This document shows, in pieces, positions 7,633 through 16,234 of a stretch of 33,472 bases of DNA. Each line of letters starts with the position of its first letter. Position 1 is the first letter of the stretch. The translations under genes and the position numbers were made by a program. The notes below the pieces were generated by a model. The model saw nothing but the letters and a program-made list of their open reading frames with translations. It was not told where the DNA came from and ran no database searches. Origin of the DNA: Microbacteriaceae bacterium (lineage in GTDB: Bacteria > Actinomycetota > Actinomycetes > Actinomycetales > Microbacteriaceae); contig JACMPQ010000004.1 in assembly GCA_014377425.1 (NCBI GenBank), positions 1 through 33,472 of the forward strand. The letters run 5' to 3'.

Positions 7633-9075
7633 GTGACCCTCGTCGCCGGCATCGACTCTTCAACCCAAAGCTGCAAAGTGGTGATTCGCGATCTCGAGAC
7701 CGGCGCCACAGTGCGCACAGGCCGCGCTGCCCATCCGGAGGGTACTGAAGTCCACCCGCAGGCCTGGTGGATTGCACTCGAATCTGCCGTTGCCGATGCC
7801 GGCGGGCTAAACGACGTCGCGTCGATCTCGATTGCCGCCCAGCAGCATGGCCTCGTCACGTTGGATGTACACGGCGAAGTGATCCGGCCCGCCCTGCTGT
7901 GGAACGACACCCGGTCATCCGGTTCGGCAGAAAATTTGATCGCTGAGATCGGAGCGGAGGAGTTCGCCGCACGCACCGGATCGGTGCCGGTGGCATCGTT
8001 CACGATCACCAAACTCCGCTGGATGGCAGACGAGGAACCGGCAAACGCAGCCCGAATTGCGGCCATCGCGCTGCCACACGATTGGCTGACCTGGCGAATG
8101 CGCGGGTACGGCCCGGAAAATCCCACCCTCACCGAGCTCGTGACGGATCGTTCTGATGCCAGTGGCACCGGCTATTTCAGTCCGAAATCGGGCGAATATG
8201 ATCGTGAGCTCGTGTCTCTCGCCCTGAAATTCGACGCCTCGGACATCGTCCTTCCCGTGGTGCTTGCCGCAGGCGATCACCGCACGATAGCTGTCGACAG
8301 CACGCACTTCAGAGGCGGACTCATCATCGGCGTGGGTGCGGGCGACAACGCCGGTGCGGCGCTTGGCCTCAACGCGACGCTCGGCGATGCCGTCGTTTCG
8401 ATCGGAACCAGTGGCACCGTTTTTGGCGTGTCGCAGCTGCCAGCCCGTGACGCTTCCGGCGCCGTCGCCGGATTTTCCAGTGCCACGGGGGATTTCCTCC
8501 CGCTCGTGGCAACACTCAATGCCGCTCGAATTCTCGACTCGATCTCATCCCTGCTCGGGGTCGACCACAACGGGCTCGCCGAATTGGCGCTTCAGGCACC
8601 GTCCGGCTGCGAGGGCCTGGTGTTAGTGCCGTACTTCGAGGGGGAACGAACGCCCAACCTTCCCAACGCCACCGCTTCGCTTGTGGGGATGACCCTGCGC
8701 TCTGCCACCCGAGAAAATTTGGCGCGCGCTGCTGTTGAAGGCCTGCTCTGCGGGCTAGCCGACGGTCTGGACGCGCTTCGCCAGCAGGGGCTAGAGGTGA
8801 CGCGGGTGCTGCTTATCGGGGGAGCAGCGGGTAACCCCGCGGTAGCTCACGTGGCAGCCGAAGTCTTCAATGTGCCGGTGGTCATTCCTCAGCCCGGCGA
8901 ATATGTGGCGATCGGGGCCGCAGCACAGGCTGCCCATGCGCTCACCGGTAATTGGCCACATTGGCCACTCGCAGTCGTGGACACCACGCCGTCAGCGTAT
9001 CAACCGATCATCCGCGGGCAATATGCCGACGCGATTGCGGGTCTTGGCTTGACGCCGGGAGCCCCGATCTCCTGA
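7633..9075 (+). CDS. xylB: Xylulokinase
   Basis: ATP-dependent phosphorylation of D-xylulose to D-xylulose 5-phosphate, feeding the pentose phosphate pathway. It is a FGGY-family kinase of 480 residues. Seen are the phosphate-binding start GIDSSTQS, QQHGLV, the substrate segment LLWNDTRS, the catalytic Asp238 in GAGDNAG, the ATP-site loops SIGTSGTVFG and LLIGGAAGNP, and the C-terminal IGAAAQAAHAL. The GTG at 7633 is chosen because AAAGGA lies about 5 nt upstream and the protein then begins MTLVAGIDSS; a TTG at 7615 would lie in the hairpin tail. It lies 74 nt after xylA across the hairpin. No pentose transporter is in the window. Confidence 0.96.
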   Translation: MTLVAGIDSSTQSCKVVIRDLETGATVRTGRAAHPEGTEVHPQAWWIALESAVADAGGLNDVASISIAAQQHGLVTLDVHGEVIRPALLWNDTRSSGSAENLIAEIGAEEFAARTGSVPVASFTITKLRWMADEEPANAARIAAIALPHDWLTWRMRGYGPENPTLTELVTDRSDASGTGYFSPKSGEYDRELVSLALKFDASDIVLPVVLAAGDHRTIAVDSTHFRGGLIIGVGAGDNAGAALGLNATLGDAVVSIGTSGTVFGVSQLPARDASGAVAGFSSATGDFLPLVATLNAARILDSISSLLGVDHNGLAELALQAPSGCEGLVLVPYFEGERTPNLPNATASLVGMTLRSATRENLARAAVEGLLCGLADGLDALRQQGLEVTRVLLIGGAAGNPAVAHVAAEVFNVPVVIPQPGEYVAIGAAAQAAHALTGNWPHWPLAVVDTTPSAYQPIIRGQYADAIAGLGLTPGAPIS

Positions 9076-9170
9076 TTCGCGCCGGTAGGGACGATGAGCG
9101 GTCGTGAATCGGATTTCATGATTCTGACGACGAATCCGTAATGATGCGCCCGAATATTGAGCCAATTTCG

Positions 9171-9252
9171 TGCGGAAGAAGGGACTTGAACCCTCACGCC
9201 TTGCGGCACAGGAACCTAAATCCTGCGTGTATACCAATTTCACCACTCCCGC
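9171..9252 (-). tRNA. tRNA-Leu(UAG)
   Basis: An 82-nt gene read on the minus strand starting GCGGGAGTGG. The acceptor stem GCGGGAG pairs with CTTCCGC with one G-U, and the discriminator is A. The anticodon stem CAGGA/TCCTG encloses the loop TTTAGGT, giving anticodon TAG (leucine CUN codons). A long variable arm (TGCCGCAAGGCGT) fits class II tRNA-Leu. The T arm contains GGTTCAAGTCC. CCA is not encoded. A TAAACT at 9263-9268 (minus strand) may be its -10 box. Confidence 0.95.
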
Positions 9253-9514
9253 GAGCAGCTCTAGTTTACCGGCGGTGGCGCAGGGTCCGGTGCGCGGTCG
9301 GTGCGGGAGGCTCGATGCGGCAACCGTCTGCAACTTTGCACGTTGGGACTGCAAATCCCCGCGTTGACTGCGTCGCATACGCGCGTCGATACTCGATAGA
9401 TTCTGCTCGAGAAACGACTCCGAGCGCCGGTCCTGGCAACGCGGTCTATGAGCGCTCACCGAGATTTGGTGCGAGGAGGCGATAGCCGAGCGTGTCATCG
9501 TTGACAGGAGTTCC
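9253..9514. other. Intergenic region between tRNA-Leu and bdhA
   Basis: This stretch of 262 bp lies between divergently read genes. It holds the probable tRNA promoter on the minus strand and the bdhA upstream region with a good Shine-Dalgarno sequence (AGGAG, 9506-9510). I see no ORF with coding character, RNA or repeat. Confidence 0.4.
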
Positions 9515-10309
9515 ATGACTGAGCCGGGCACCGTGAGTCTCGCAATCGAACCAAGCTTGAGCGGGCGCCGCGCCCTAGTTACCGGTGGAGCCAGCGGAAT
9601 CGGGGCGGCCATCGCCTGCTCGCTCGCAGCACAGGGAGCGCACGTTGTCGTCGCCGACCTCGACGGGGAGGGAGCGGCGGAGGTCGCAAAACTGATTGGT
9701 GGAACCCCGTGGCAGGTGGACCTTCTCGACCCCGAGGCACGCATCGACTCTGTGCTCGCCGCTGAACTCAGCGCGGTCGACATTTTGGTGAATAATGCCG
9801 GCATTCAGCGCATCAACCCGATCCAAGATTTCGATCCCGACGATTTTCGTCGCATCCTCTCGTTGATGTTGGAGGCACCCTTTCTGCTCATTCGGGCTGC
9901 GTTGCCGGGCATGTACGAGCGCAACTTCGGTCGAATTATCAACGTCTCCTCGGTGCACGGGCTGCGGGCATCCGCGTTCAAGAGCGCCTATGTTGCCGCC
10001 AAGCACGGGCTTGAGGGCTTGTCAAAGGTAACCGCGCTCGAGGGCGGCGCACACGGCGTCACGAGCAACTGTGTGAATCCGGGCTACGTGCGCACCCCGC
10101 TGGTTGAGAAGCAACTGGCCGAACAGGCTGCGGTGCACGGCATAGCTGAATCGGAGGTTTTGGAGCGTGTCATGCTTACCGAAAGCGCGATAAAACGATT
10201 GGTCGAACCGGATGAGGTCGCCTCCTTGGTCACCTGGCTCGCCTCCGACCATGCGGCGATGGTCACCGGGGCCAGCTACACAATGGATGGGGGCTGGTCG
10301 GCGCGCTGA
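9515..10309 (+). CDS. bdhA: 3-hydroxybutyrate dehydrogenase (SDR family)
   Basis: NAD-dependent oxidation of (R)-3-hydroxybutyrate to acetoacetate, used in growth on hydroxybutyrate or turnover of polyhydroxybutyrate. A 264-residue SDR: TGGASGIG at 23-30, NNAG at 93-96, the catalytic Ser in NVSSVHG (143-149), Tyr159 and Lys163. The segments APFLLIRAALPGMYER, NVSSVHGLRASAFKSAYVAAKHG, VNPGYVRTPLVEKQ, AIKRLVEPDEVA and TGASYTMDGGW are the family's signature blocks, so the substrate call is better than a generic SDR. The start ATG has a good AGGAG 4 nt upstream. It converges with a LysR gene 49 bp downstream, beside an organic-acid transporter, consistent with a uptake-and-oxidation module. Confidence 0.88.
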   Translation: MTEPGTVSLAIEPSLSGRRALVTGGASGIGAAIACSLAAQGAHVVVADLDGEGAAEVAKLIGGTPWQVDLLDPEARIDSVLAAELSAVDILVNNAGIQRINPIQDFDPDDFRRILSLMLEAPFLLIRAALPGMYERNFGRIINVSSVHGLRASAFKSAYVAAKHGLEGLSKVTALEGGAHGVTSNCVNPGYVRTPLVEKQLAEQAAVHGIAESEVLERVMLTESAIKRLVEPDEVASLVTWLASDHAAMVTGASYTMDGGWSAR

Positions 10310-10358
10310 CGTCGGTGAGGCCGCGGCCCACGTTGAGCGAGACCGGCTCGACGCGCGA

Positions 10359-11279
10359 TTATCCGTTTCCGCGCAACTGCGGGGTATAGCGCTGGGTCTG
10401 GGCTCTTAGCGCATCGGCAACCGCTGCCACCGCCGGCTGGAGCAGCGAATCGCTGCGCAACACCATCCAATAGGCGAGTGTTTCGGTGAATTGCTGCGGG
10501 AGCACCCGCACTAGGTCGTCGTGCCGGTCGGCCATGAAACAGGGCAGGAAACCAATCCCGGCGCCGGCACGCGTGGCCTCGACGTGCACGAACACGTTGG
10601 TGGAGCTGATCGATTCCCGCATTGTGGGAACCAGTCGGCGGGGGGCGTCGAGGTCGTCGACCTGCAACATGGAGTCGACGAAATAGACCAGCGGATGCCG
10701 TACCAACTCTTCAGCGGTGGCCGGCATACCGTGCTCTGCCAGGTAGGCGCGTGAGCCGTACATGCCGAGCGCGTAGTCGCCGAGTTTGATGGCTTCCGCG
10801 CGATGCACCTGCGGCTCGCCCACCACCACCTCAATATCAAGCCCGGAGCGATGTTGCATGGCGCGGCGAGTGACGGTGAGAATCTCCACCCGCAGGTTGG
10901 GGTTCGTCCGGCGCAGGGCGGCGATGGCGGGGGTGGCGACATAGGCGCTGAAGCCGTCGGTGGCAGAAATGCGCACGACGCCGGTGAGGAGACGTGCGGC
11001 ATCCGGAGACTCATTGAGAGCGGCGATCGCCGTTTCTACGGAAATAGCCGCCGCAACCGCTCGCCGCCCGAGTTCGGTGAGTTCCCAGCCACCCACGGTG
11101 CGGGCAAGTAAGCGGCCGGAAAGCGTCCTCTCAAGAGCGGCAATCCGCCGGGAGACCGTGGTGTGGTTGAGTCCGAGACTCTCAGCCGCGGTCGTAAAAC
11201 GCCCGGTGCGGGAGACGGCCAACAGAATAAGCAGGTCGTCGGGATGGGGGGCGGATGGTGACGACGTCGAGTCCAGCAT
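10359..11279 (-). CDS. LysR-family transcriptional regulator
   Basis: A 306-residue regulator. The N-terminal winged helix-turn-helix (residues about 13-72) contains LLAVSRTGRFTTAAESLGL, then NHTTVSRRIAALE, typical LysR. The rest is a periplasmic-binding-like effector domain. The ATG at 11279 is chosen because it starts directly before the helix-turn-helix; a longer frame from 11390 would add 37 residues of non-family sequence. A perfect 7-bp inverted repeat abuts the start codon (11280-11297), a candidate autoregulatory operator. It is divergent from the MHS transporter and convergent with bdhA, so it most likely controls one or both; the inducer is unknown. Confidence 0.88.
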   Translation of the reverse strand: MLDSTSSPSAPHPDDLLILLAVSRTGRFTTAAESLGLNHTTVSRRIAALERTLSGRLLARTVGGWELTELGRRAVAAAISVETAIAALNESPDAARLLTGVVRISATDGFSAYVATPAIAALRRTNPNLRVEILTVTRRAMQHRSGLDIEVVVGEPQVHRAEAIKLGDYALGMYGSRAYLAEHGMPATAEELVRHPLVYFVDSMLQVDDLDAPRRLVPTMRESISSTNVFVHVEATRAGAGIGFLPCFMADRHDDLVRVLPQQFTETLAYWMVLRSDSLLQPAVAAVADALRAQTQRYTPQLRGNG

Positions 11280-11297
11280 GTCTGCAAGTATGCAGAC
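11280..11297. promoter_or_regulatory. Inverted repeat, candidate LysR operator
   Basis: GTCTGCA-AGTA-TGCAGAC is a perfect 7-bp dyad with a 4-nt spacer. It touches the LysR start codon and lies 128 bp before the divergent transporter. On the minus strand it contains CATACT 7 nt before the ATG, a possible -10, so binding here would block lysR transcription. Function is inferred from symmetry and position. Confidence 0.5.
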
Positions 11298-11425
11298 GAA
11301 ATGTGCGCAACTGGTCATTGAGTCGTGCTCAGTCGGCGGGAAAACTAAATGGAATTGGCCCGTCTGCCTCGGTGGTGGCCGAATACCCATGACAGGCGTC
11401 AGCGACGACGCCGGAGGAGAAACCG

Positions 11426-12841
11426 ATGAGTGTCAACAAAACCATGCGGACGGCGGCATCCGGAAAGGGAGAACCGAGCGGCGGTGCAAAAGTCTCCGAC
11501 ACAGAAACCTCGGGACTAAAAAAGATCGTTGCGGCCTCGATGGCCGGCACGGTGGTGGAATGGTACGAATTCTTCCTCTACGCCACCGCTGCGAGCCTCG
11601 TCTTCGGCACCGTGTTTTTCCCAAACGCCGGTACGCAGCTTGACGGGATTATCGCCGCATTCCTCACCTACGCGGTGGGGTTCATCGCCCGTCCGATCGG
11701 AGGAATAGTCTTCGGTCAGATCGGCGACAAACTCGGTCGCAAGCACACCCTCCAGGTGACGATCATCCTGGTCGGGGTGGCAACCTTTTTGATGGGCTGC
11801 CTGCCCGGCTTTAACACCATCGGCTACTGGGCCCCGGCACTGCTGGTTATTTTGCGCTTCGTTCAGGGCTTCGCGGTTGGCGGCGAGTGGGGCGGCGCGG
11901 TACTACTGGTCGCCGAGCACAGCCCGAACAAGTCACGCGGGTTCTGGTCCAGCTGGCCGCAGTCGGCCGTGCCGGTCGGCAACCTGCTCGCAACCCTCGT
12001 GCTGCTCACCATGTCAACCATCCTCTCCACCGAGGAGTTCCTCAGCTGGGGCTGGCGCGTCGCGTTCTGGCTCTCGGCAATCATCGTGCTCGTCGGCTAC
12101 TACATCCGCACCCACGTCAACGAGGCACCGATCTTCCTCGAAGCCCGTGCTCAGGTCGATGCCCAGAAGGCCGTCAACTACGGTGTCGGCGAGGTAATCC
12201 GCAAGTACCCGAAGGGCATTCTGCAGGCGATGGGACTGCGCTTCGCGGAAAATATCCTGTACTACACGATTGTCAGCTTCTCAATCGTGTACCTCGTTAC
12301 CGTGCACAAATACAACACCAGCCAGCTGCTGCTCGCACTGCTCATTGCTCACGCCGTGCACTTCCTCGTGATTCCGCAGGTGGGGCGCCTGTCCGACCGG
12401 ATCGGGCGCAAACCCACCTATCTGATCGGCGCCTGCCTCGGTGCCACCTGGGCGTTCTTTGCCTTCCCGATGTTCGATACCCTCAACCCCACCATGATTG
12501 TGCTGGCCATCACCATCGGGCTCGTGTTCCACTCCTTCATGTATGCCGGACAGCCCGCCATCATGTCGGAAATGTTCCCGACCCGGATGCGCTACTCCGG
12601 GGTATCCCTCGGCTACCAGGTCACCTCGATTCTGGCCGGATCGCTCGCGCCGATCATTGCAACCGGGCTGCTCAAAGAATTCAGCTCCTGGGTGCCGGTG
12701 GCGTTCTACCTCGTCATCGCCTGCGTGATCACCGCGATCGCCGCGTTCTCGCTGCGTGAGACCAAGGGCATCTCTCTGCGAGATGTGGATGCCGCCGACG
12801 CGCGCAAGCACGGACTGATCTCCAGCGACACCCGCTCTTAA
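11426..12841 (+). CDS. MHS-type MFS transporter (organic acid:H+ symporter)
   Basis: A 471-residue major facilitator of the metabolite:H+ symporter branch (ProP/KgtP/ShiA-like), in the cytoplasmic membrane with about 12 helices. Family marks are GTVVEWYEFFLYATAA in TM1, the loop GDKLGRKHTL, RFVQGFAVGGEWGGA, and the second-half loop GRLSDRIGRKPTY. A cytoplasmic N-terminal tail of about 35 residues precedes TM1. The ATG has a strong GGAGGA Shine-Dalgarno sequence. It is transcribed divergently from the LysR gene, beyond which lies bdhA; 3-hydroxybutyrate or a related short acid is a reasonable but unproven substrate. A GC hairpin follows the stop. Confidence 0.9.
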   Translation: MSVNKTMRTAASGKGEPSGGAKVSDTETSGLKKIVAASMAGTVVEWYEFFLYATAASLVFGTVFFPNAGTQLDGIIAAFLTYAVGFIARPIGGIVFGQIGDKLGRKHTLQVTIILVGVATFLMGCLPGFNTIGYWAPALLVILRFVQGFAVGGEWGGAVLLVAEHSPNKSRGFWSSWPQSAVPVGNLLATLVLLTMSTILSTEEFLSWGWRVAFWLSAIIVLVGYYIRTHVNEAPIFLEARAQVDAQKAVNYGVGEVIRKYPKGILQAMGLRFAENILYYTIVSFSIVYLVTVHKYNTSQLLLALLIAHAVHFLVIPQVGRLSDRIGRKPTYLIGACLGATWAFFAFPMFDTLNPTMIVLAITIGLVFHSFMYAGQPAIMSEMFPTRMRYSGVSLGYQVTSILAGSLAPIIATGLLKEFSSWVPVAFYLVIACVITAIAAFSLRETKGISLRDVDAADARKHGLISSDTRS

Positions 12842-12860
12842 TCCTGCCCTCCCAGCAGAT

Positions 12861-12887
12861 GCGCGGCTCCCGGCTTCGGGGCCGCGC
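12861..12887 (+). terminator. GC-rich hairpin after the MHS transporter
   Basis: GCGCGG pairs with CCGCGC, and inside, across a one-base bulge, TCCCG pairs with CGGGG around a GCTT loop. It lies 20 nt after the stop codon and before the tad operon. The downstream sequence (acttctgtg) has only scattered T, so it is a plausible but not ideal intrinsic terminator. Confidence 0.6.
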
Positions 12888-12970
12888 ACTTCTGTGTTCC
12901 TGTCGTCTTTGCGGACCGTTGCTGTGGATAACTCCGGCACCGGAATCATCCCCTCGCACAGGATGAAACC

Positions 12971-14203
12971 ATGTCTACGGCCGTCTCCCACATCACCGAT
13001 CAGGTGCGCGAACGGGTGCGCCGGGATGGCGTCGACCTCGGCACGGACCACGCGCTCGCCTCGCGTTATGTGCGCGACGAGGTGCAGCGCTACAGCGAAC
13101 GAGCGCTCAGCGGCGCGCTCCCGATGCTCGCCGACGAGGCGCACACGGCGAGGCAAATTGTGGCCGCCATCACCGGGTTTGGGGTTCTTCAGCCCTTTCT
13201 CGACGATCCCGAGATTGAGGAGATTTGGATTAATGGACCGGAGCGGGTGTTCGTTGCCCGAGCCGGGGTGCCCGAGCTCACCGACATCCGGCTGGCTGCG
13301 AGCGAGGTGCGGGACCTGGTGGAGCGGATGCTGCAATCCTCGGGTCGCCGGGTAGACCTCAGCTCCCCGTTTGTTGACGCCTCGCTCGCCGACGGGTCAC
13401 GCCTGCACGTTGTCATCCCAGATGTCACGCAGCGGCACTGGGCGGTAAACATCCGCAAGTTTTCCAAACGAATTCGCGACCTCAACCGACTGGTACTACT
13501 CGGAACATTGACCCGCCAATCCGCGGAATTTCTGCGCATTTGCGTGCTTTCCGGGCAAAACATTTTGGTCTCCGGAGCAACCCAGAGCGGCAAAACCACC
13601 ATGCTCAACGCCCTCCTTTCGGCATCGCGGGCCACCGACCGCATTGTGACCGTGGAGGAGACTTTCGAACTAGATCTCGACGCCCGCGACACCGTAGGGA
13701 TGCAGTGCCGGCAGCCGAGCCTCGAGGGCAGCGGCGAGATATCCCTGCGGCGACTGATCAAAGAGGCGCTGCGAATGCGACCGGATCGACTCGTGGTGGG
13801 CGAGGTGCGGGAGGCGGAAACCCTCGACCTGCTCATCGCGCTAAATAGCGGGCTCCCCGGAATGTGTTCCATTCATGCAAATGGTGCCCGGGATGCGCTT
13901 TCCAAGCTCAGCACGCTGCCGTTGTTGGCCGGACGAAACATCGATTCCTCGTTCATTGTGCCAACCGTCGCAAACGTGATTGACATCGTGGTGCATTGCG
14001 AACTGCAGCAGAGTGGCCAGCGCCGGGTCACCGAGATCGTAGCCCCCAGCGGAGCGGTCACCGAGGGAGTCATCGAGGCCGCCACCATCTTCGATCTGCG
14101 GCACGGAGTACTCGAATCCACCGGTAGCTACCCGAGCAAAATGGCCCGATTTACCGCGGCCGGGTTTGATCTCACGGCAGCCCTCGTCTGGGGCGGATCA
14201 TGA
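12971..14203 (+). CDS. tadA: Tad/Flp pilus assembly ATPase TadA (CpaF family)
   Basis: Cytoplasmic hexameric ATPase that powers Flp-type pilus assembly, a type II/IV secretion ATPase. A 410-residue protein with an N-terminal helical domain (about 1-170). The Walker A is GATQSGKTT at 202-210, the Asp box follows at VTVEETFELDL, the Walker B-like segment is PDRLVVGEVR at 271-280, and the His box is CSIHANG at 299-305. The usual Gly-Gly-Thr-Gly Walker A is here Gly-Ala-Thr-Gln, but GxxxxGKT is intact. The start ATG has AGGA about 8 nt upstream. It is the first gene of the operon; its stop overlaps the tadB start (ATGA). No TadZ/Ssd gene precedes it, unlike many actinobacterial loci. Confidence 0.93.
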   Translation: MSTAVSHITDQVRERVRRDGVDLGTDHALASRYVRDEVQRYSERALSGALPMLADEAHTARQIVAAITGFGVLQPFLDDPEIEEIWINGPERVFVARAGVPELTDIRLAASEVRDLVERMLQSSGRRVDLSSPFVDASLADGSRLHVVIPDVTQRHWAVNIRKFSKRIRDLNRLVLLGTLTRQSAEFLRICVLSGQNILVSGATQSGKTTMLNALLSASRATDRIVTVEETFELDLDARDTVGMQCRQPSLEGSGEISLRRLIKEALRMRPDRLVVGEVREAETLDLLIALNSGLPGMCSIHANGARDALSKLSTLPLLAGRNIDSSFIVPTVANVIDIVVHCELQQSGQRRVTEIVAPSGAVTEGVIEAATIFDLRHGVLESTGSYPSKMARFTAAGFDLTAALVWGGS

Positions 14204-15156
14204 CGTCGCCCGCACTGAATGCGCTGAGTGCGCCCCCGTTAGTGACGGGCCTGCCGTTAGTGACGGGCCTGCCCCTAATGACGGTACCGCCGCTGAGCGT
14301 GCTTCTCGGGTTCGGACTCGGTCTCGGCCTGCTGCTGGCGGCTTCCCCGGTACTCTGGCCAAGCGCGGTTCGTCGGGCCCACCCGCTGCCGAGACTGCTT
14401 GTTGTTTTGAAGGATCGGATGACGCAGGCCGGGCTTCATCGGGTCTCGATTCTGACCCTGATCGTGGTGTCCGTCATCTTCTCGCTCGCGGTCGCAGCCC
14501 TGACCTTCGCTCTTCTCCCCGTGTTTGCGCTTGCTGCGACGGCCGGGCTTGTGGCGCTGGTGTTACCGATACTGGTGATCACGGCGCGGGCGCGACGCCG
14601 TCGCACGGCAAATCGCACGGTCTGGCCCGACCTCGTGGATCATCTCGTGTCGGCCGTGCGATCGGGGCTTGCCCTTCCCGACAGCGTTGTGACCCTCGGC
14701 TACACCGGACCAGCCGCCGTGCGCGAATCCTTTCTCTCCTTCGAGCGCAGTTTCCGTGCCACCGCCAATTTTGCGCTGAGCCTCGACGAGCTGAAGGACC
14801 ACCTCGCGGATCCGGTGGCGGATCGCGTGTTGGAGACGCTCCGGATGTCCCGCGAGGTCGGCGGCAGCGAACTCACAACTGTGCTGCGAAACCTTGCCAA
14901 CTACCTCCGGCAGGAGGCAGCCATCCGAGCCGAAGTTGAGGCTCGGCAATCCTGGGTGGTCAACTCGGCTCGATTGGGGGTGGCAGCACCGTGGATAATT
15001 CTCGTGCTGCTGGCCACCCGACCGGAAGCGGCGGCCGCCTACAACTCTGCAGCGGGTGTAGCGCTGATCGTTGGCGGCCTGTTCGTCAGCGTTATCGCAT
15101 ACCGAATCATGATGGCGATCGGGCGAATCCCCGAAGAGCAGCGGTGGTTTCAATGA
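14200..15156 (+). CDS. tadB: Tad pilus inner-membrane platform protein TadB (T2SSF domain)
   Basis: A 318-residue integral membrane protein of the GspF/TadB type, which anchors the TadA ATPase in the membrane. It has hydrophobic segments near 27-50, 85-130 and 265-305. The T2SSF domain around residues 145-255 contains DLVDHLVSAVRSGLALPDSV and LETLRMSREVGGSEL. Its ATG overlaps the tadA stop (ATGA), showing translational coupling. The N-terminal residues 10-30 are built from a tandem DNA repeat (VTGLPL twice, then a decayed copy) and are probably not functionally constrained. It overlaps tadC at its end. Its partner is expected to be TadC. Confidence 0.88.
   Translation: MTSPALNALSAPPLVTGLPLVTGLPLMTVPPLSVLLGFGLGLGLLLAASPVLWPSAVRRAHPLPRLLVVLKDRMTQAGLHRVSILTLIVVSVIFSLAVAALTFALLPVFALAATAGLVALVLPILVITARARRRRTANRTVWPDLVDHLVSAVRSGLALPDSVVTLGYTGPAAVRESFLSFERSFRATANFALSLDELKDHLADPVADRVLETLRMSREVGGSELTTVLRNLANYLRQEAAIRAEVEARQSWVVNSARLGVAAPWIILVLLATRPEAAAAYNSAAGVALIVGGLFVSVIAYRIMMAIGRIPEEQRWFQ
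14236..14271 (+). repeat. Two perfect 18-bp repeats inside tadB
   Basis: CCGTTAGTGACGGGCCTG occurs at 14236-14253 and 14254-14271, with a decayed third copy at 14272-14289. The unit keeps the frame (6 codons) and lengthens the TadB N-terminus before its first membrane helix. Confidence 0.95.
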
Positions 15157-16106
15157 CGGCCATCCCGGCATCCTCCGTGACCGCCTGGGCGGTATTTTGG
15201 GGAATATGTTTCGGTTTCGGATGCTGGGCGATGCTCAGCCTGATGCCCCAGCTCAACCGTCCGCCGCTCATGCATCGCGTGGCCCCGTACCTCGTCGACG
15301 TGTCGCCGGCTGCCCGAGAGCTTCTCGCCCGCCGGGCGGTGAACCCGCTCCCGGTGCTCGGCACCTTGCTCGGTCCGCTCGCTGACCGTCTGAAACGGCT
15401 CCTGGGCAGTGTTCTCGGTGGATCCCGGCTGGTTCGCGTTCGCCTGCGTCAGAGCGGGTCGACCCTCTCCGCCGACGGTTTTCGTGCTCAGCAACTTGTC
15501 TGGGGCGTGGCCGGGCTGGCGATCGGGATTGCGGCAGCGGCAGTTTTAGCGCAGTATCAACCGATTCCGATCCTCGCATCCGTGTCCATCACCGTGGCAT
15601 GTGCCGTCTCCGGAATTTTTCTGCGGGACTACCTGCTGGGGCGCGCCGCATCCGCACGCCTTTCCCGAATGACCAGCGAGCTCCCCACCGTGCTGGAATT
15701 TCTCACTCTGAGCCTCTCCGCGGGAGAAGGAATCCTCGACGGCCTTCGCCGCATCTCCCGCATCAGCCGCGGTGAATTGGCCACCGAACTTGGTTTGGCC
15801 GTCTCAGCGGTCAACGCGGGCATTCCCTTCGCGCAATCCCTCCGGCGGCTGTCCGTCGAGCTTGAGCTGGCGCCGCTTACGCGCACCGTCGAACAAATGG
15901 TGGGAGCGCTCGAACGGGGCACACCCCTCGTAGAGGTGCTGCGTGCGCAGGCGCAGGATTCCCGCGATGAGGCCAAACGCTCGCTGTTGGAAACGGCAGG
16001 AAAGAAAGAGGTGGCGATGTTGGTGCCCCTGGTGTTTTTGATTTTGCCGATCACCATCGTGTTTGCCATTTTTCCCGGCATCTTCGTTCTCCGGCTCGGC
16101 TTCTGA
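15153..16106 (+). CDS. tadC: Tad pilus inner-membrane platform protein TadC (T2SSF domain)
   Basis: A 317-residue paralogue of TadB, the second half of the membrane platform of the Tad machine. The T2SSF domain is in the C-terminal half: ELPTVLEFLTLSLSAGEGIL, IPFAQSLRRLSVEL and the closing hydrophobic helix LVPLVFLILPITIVFAIFPGIF, which is typical of TadC C-termini. The ATG at 15153 overlaps the tadB stop as ATGA; a longer in-frame GTG form from 14991 lies inside tadB and is rejected. The pilin-like gene follows 128 nt later. Confidence 0.9.
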   Translation: MTAIPASSVTAWAVFWGICFGFGCWAMLSLMPQLNRPPLMHRVAPYLVDVSPAARELLARRAVNPLPVLGTLLGPLADRLKRLLGSVLGGSRLVRVRLRQSGSTLSADGFRAQQLVWGVAGLAIGIAAAAVLAQYQPIPILASVSITVACAVSGIFLRDYLLGRAASARLSRMTSELPTVLEFLTLSLSAGEGILDGLRRISRISRGELATELGLAVSAVNAGIPFAQSLRRLSVELELAPLTRTVEQMVGALERGTPLVEVLRAQAQDSRDEAKRSLLETAGKKEVAMLVPLVFLILPITIVFAIFPGIFVLRLGF

Positions 16107-16234
16107 TGATCAGAGTGCCGCGCCGATCCTTCTTGTCCACCGCGTTGCCCCGCAGCTCCACCCGCGTTTCCCGGCCCCTAACTTCCCGACAGCAACACCC
16201 CACTAGTAACACCCATTCGAAAGGAACGACACAA

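Noticed and set aside
9106-9140. Terminator after xylB (GATTC...GAATC pairing)
   Set aside because: Only a 5-bp stem without a T-tract; too weak to annotate.
11280-11390. LysR start at 11390
   Set aside because: The 37 extra residues are not LysR-like and would read through the dyad operator and a plausible promoter.
14991-15152. Longer TadC beginning at 14991
   Set aside because: The extra 54 codons lie inside tadB in another frame and lack TadC character; ATGA overlap at 15153 is the natural start.
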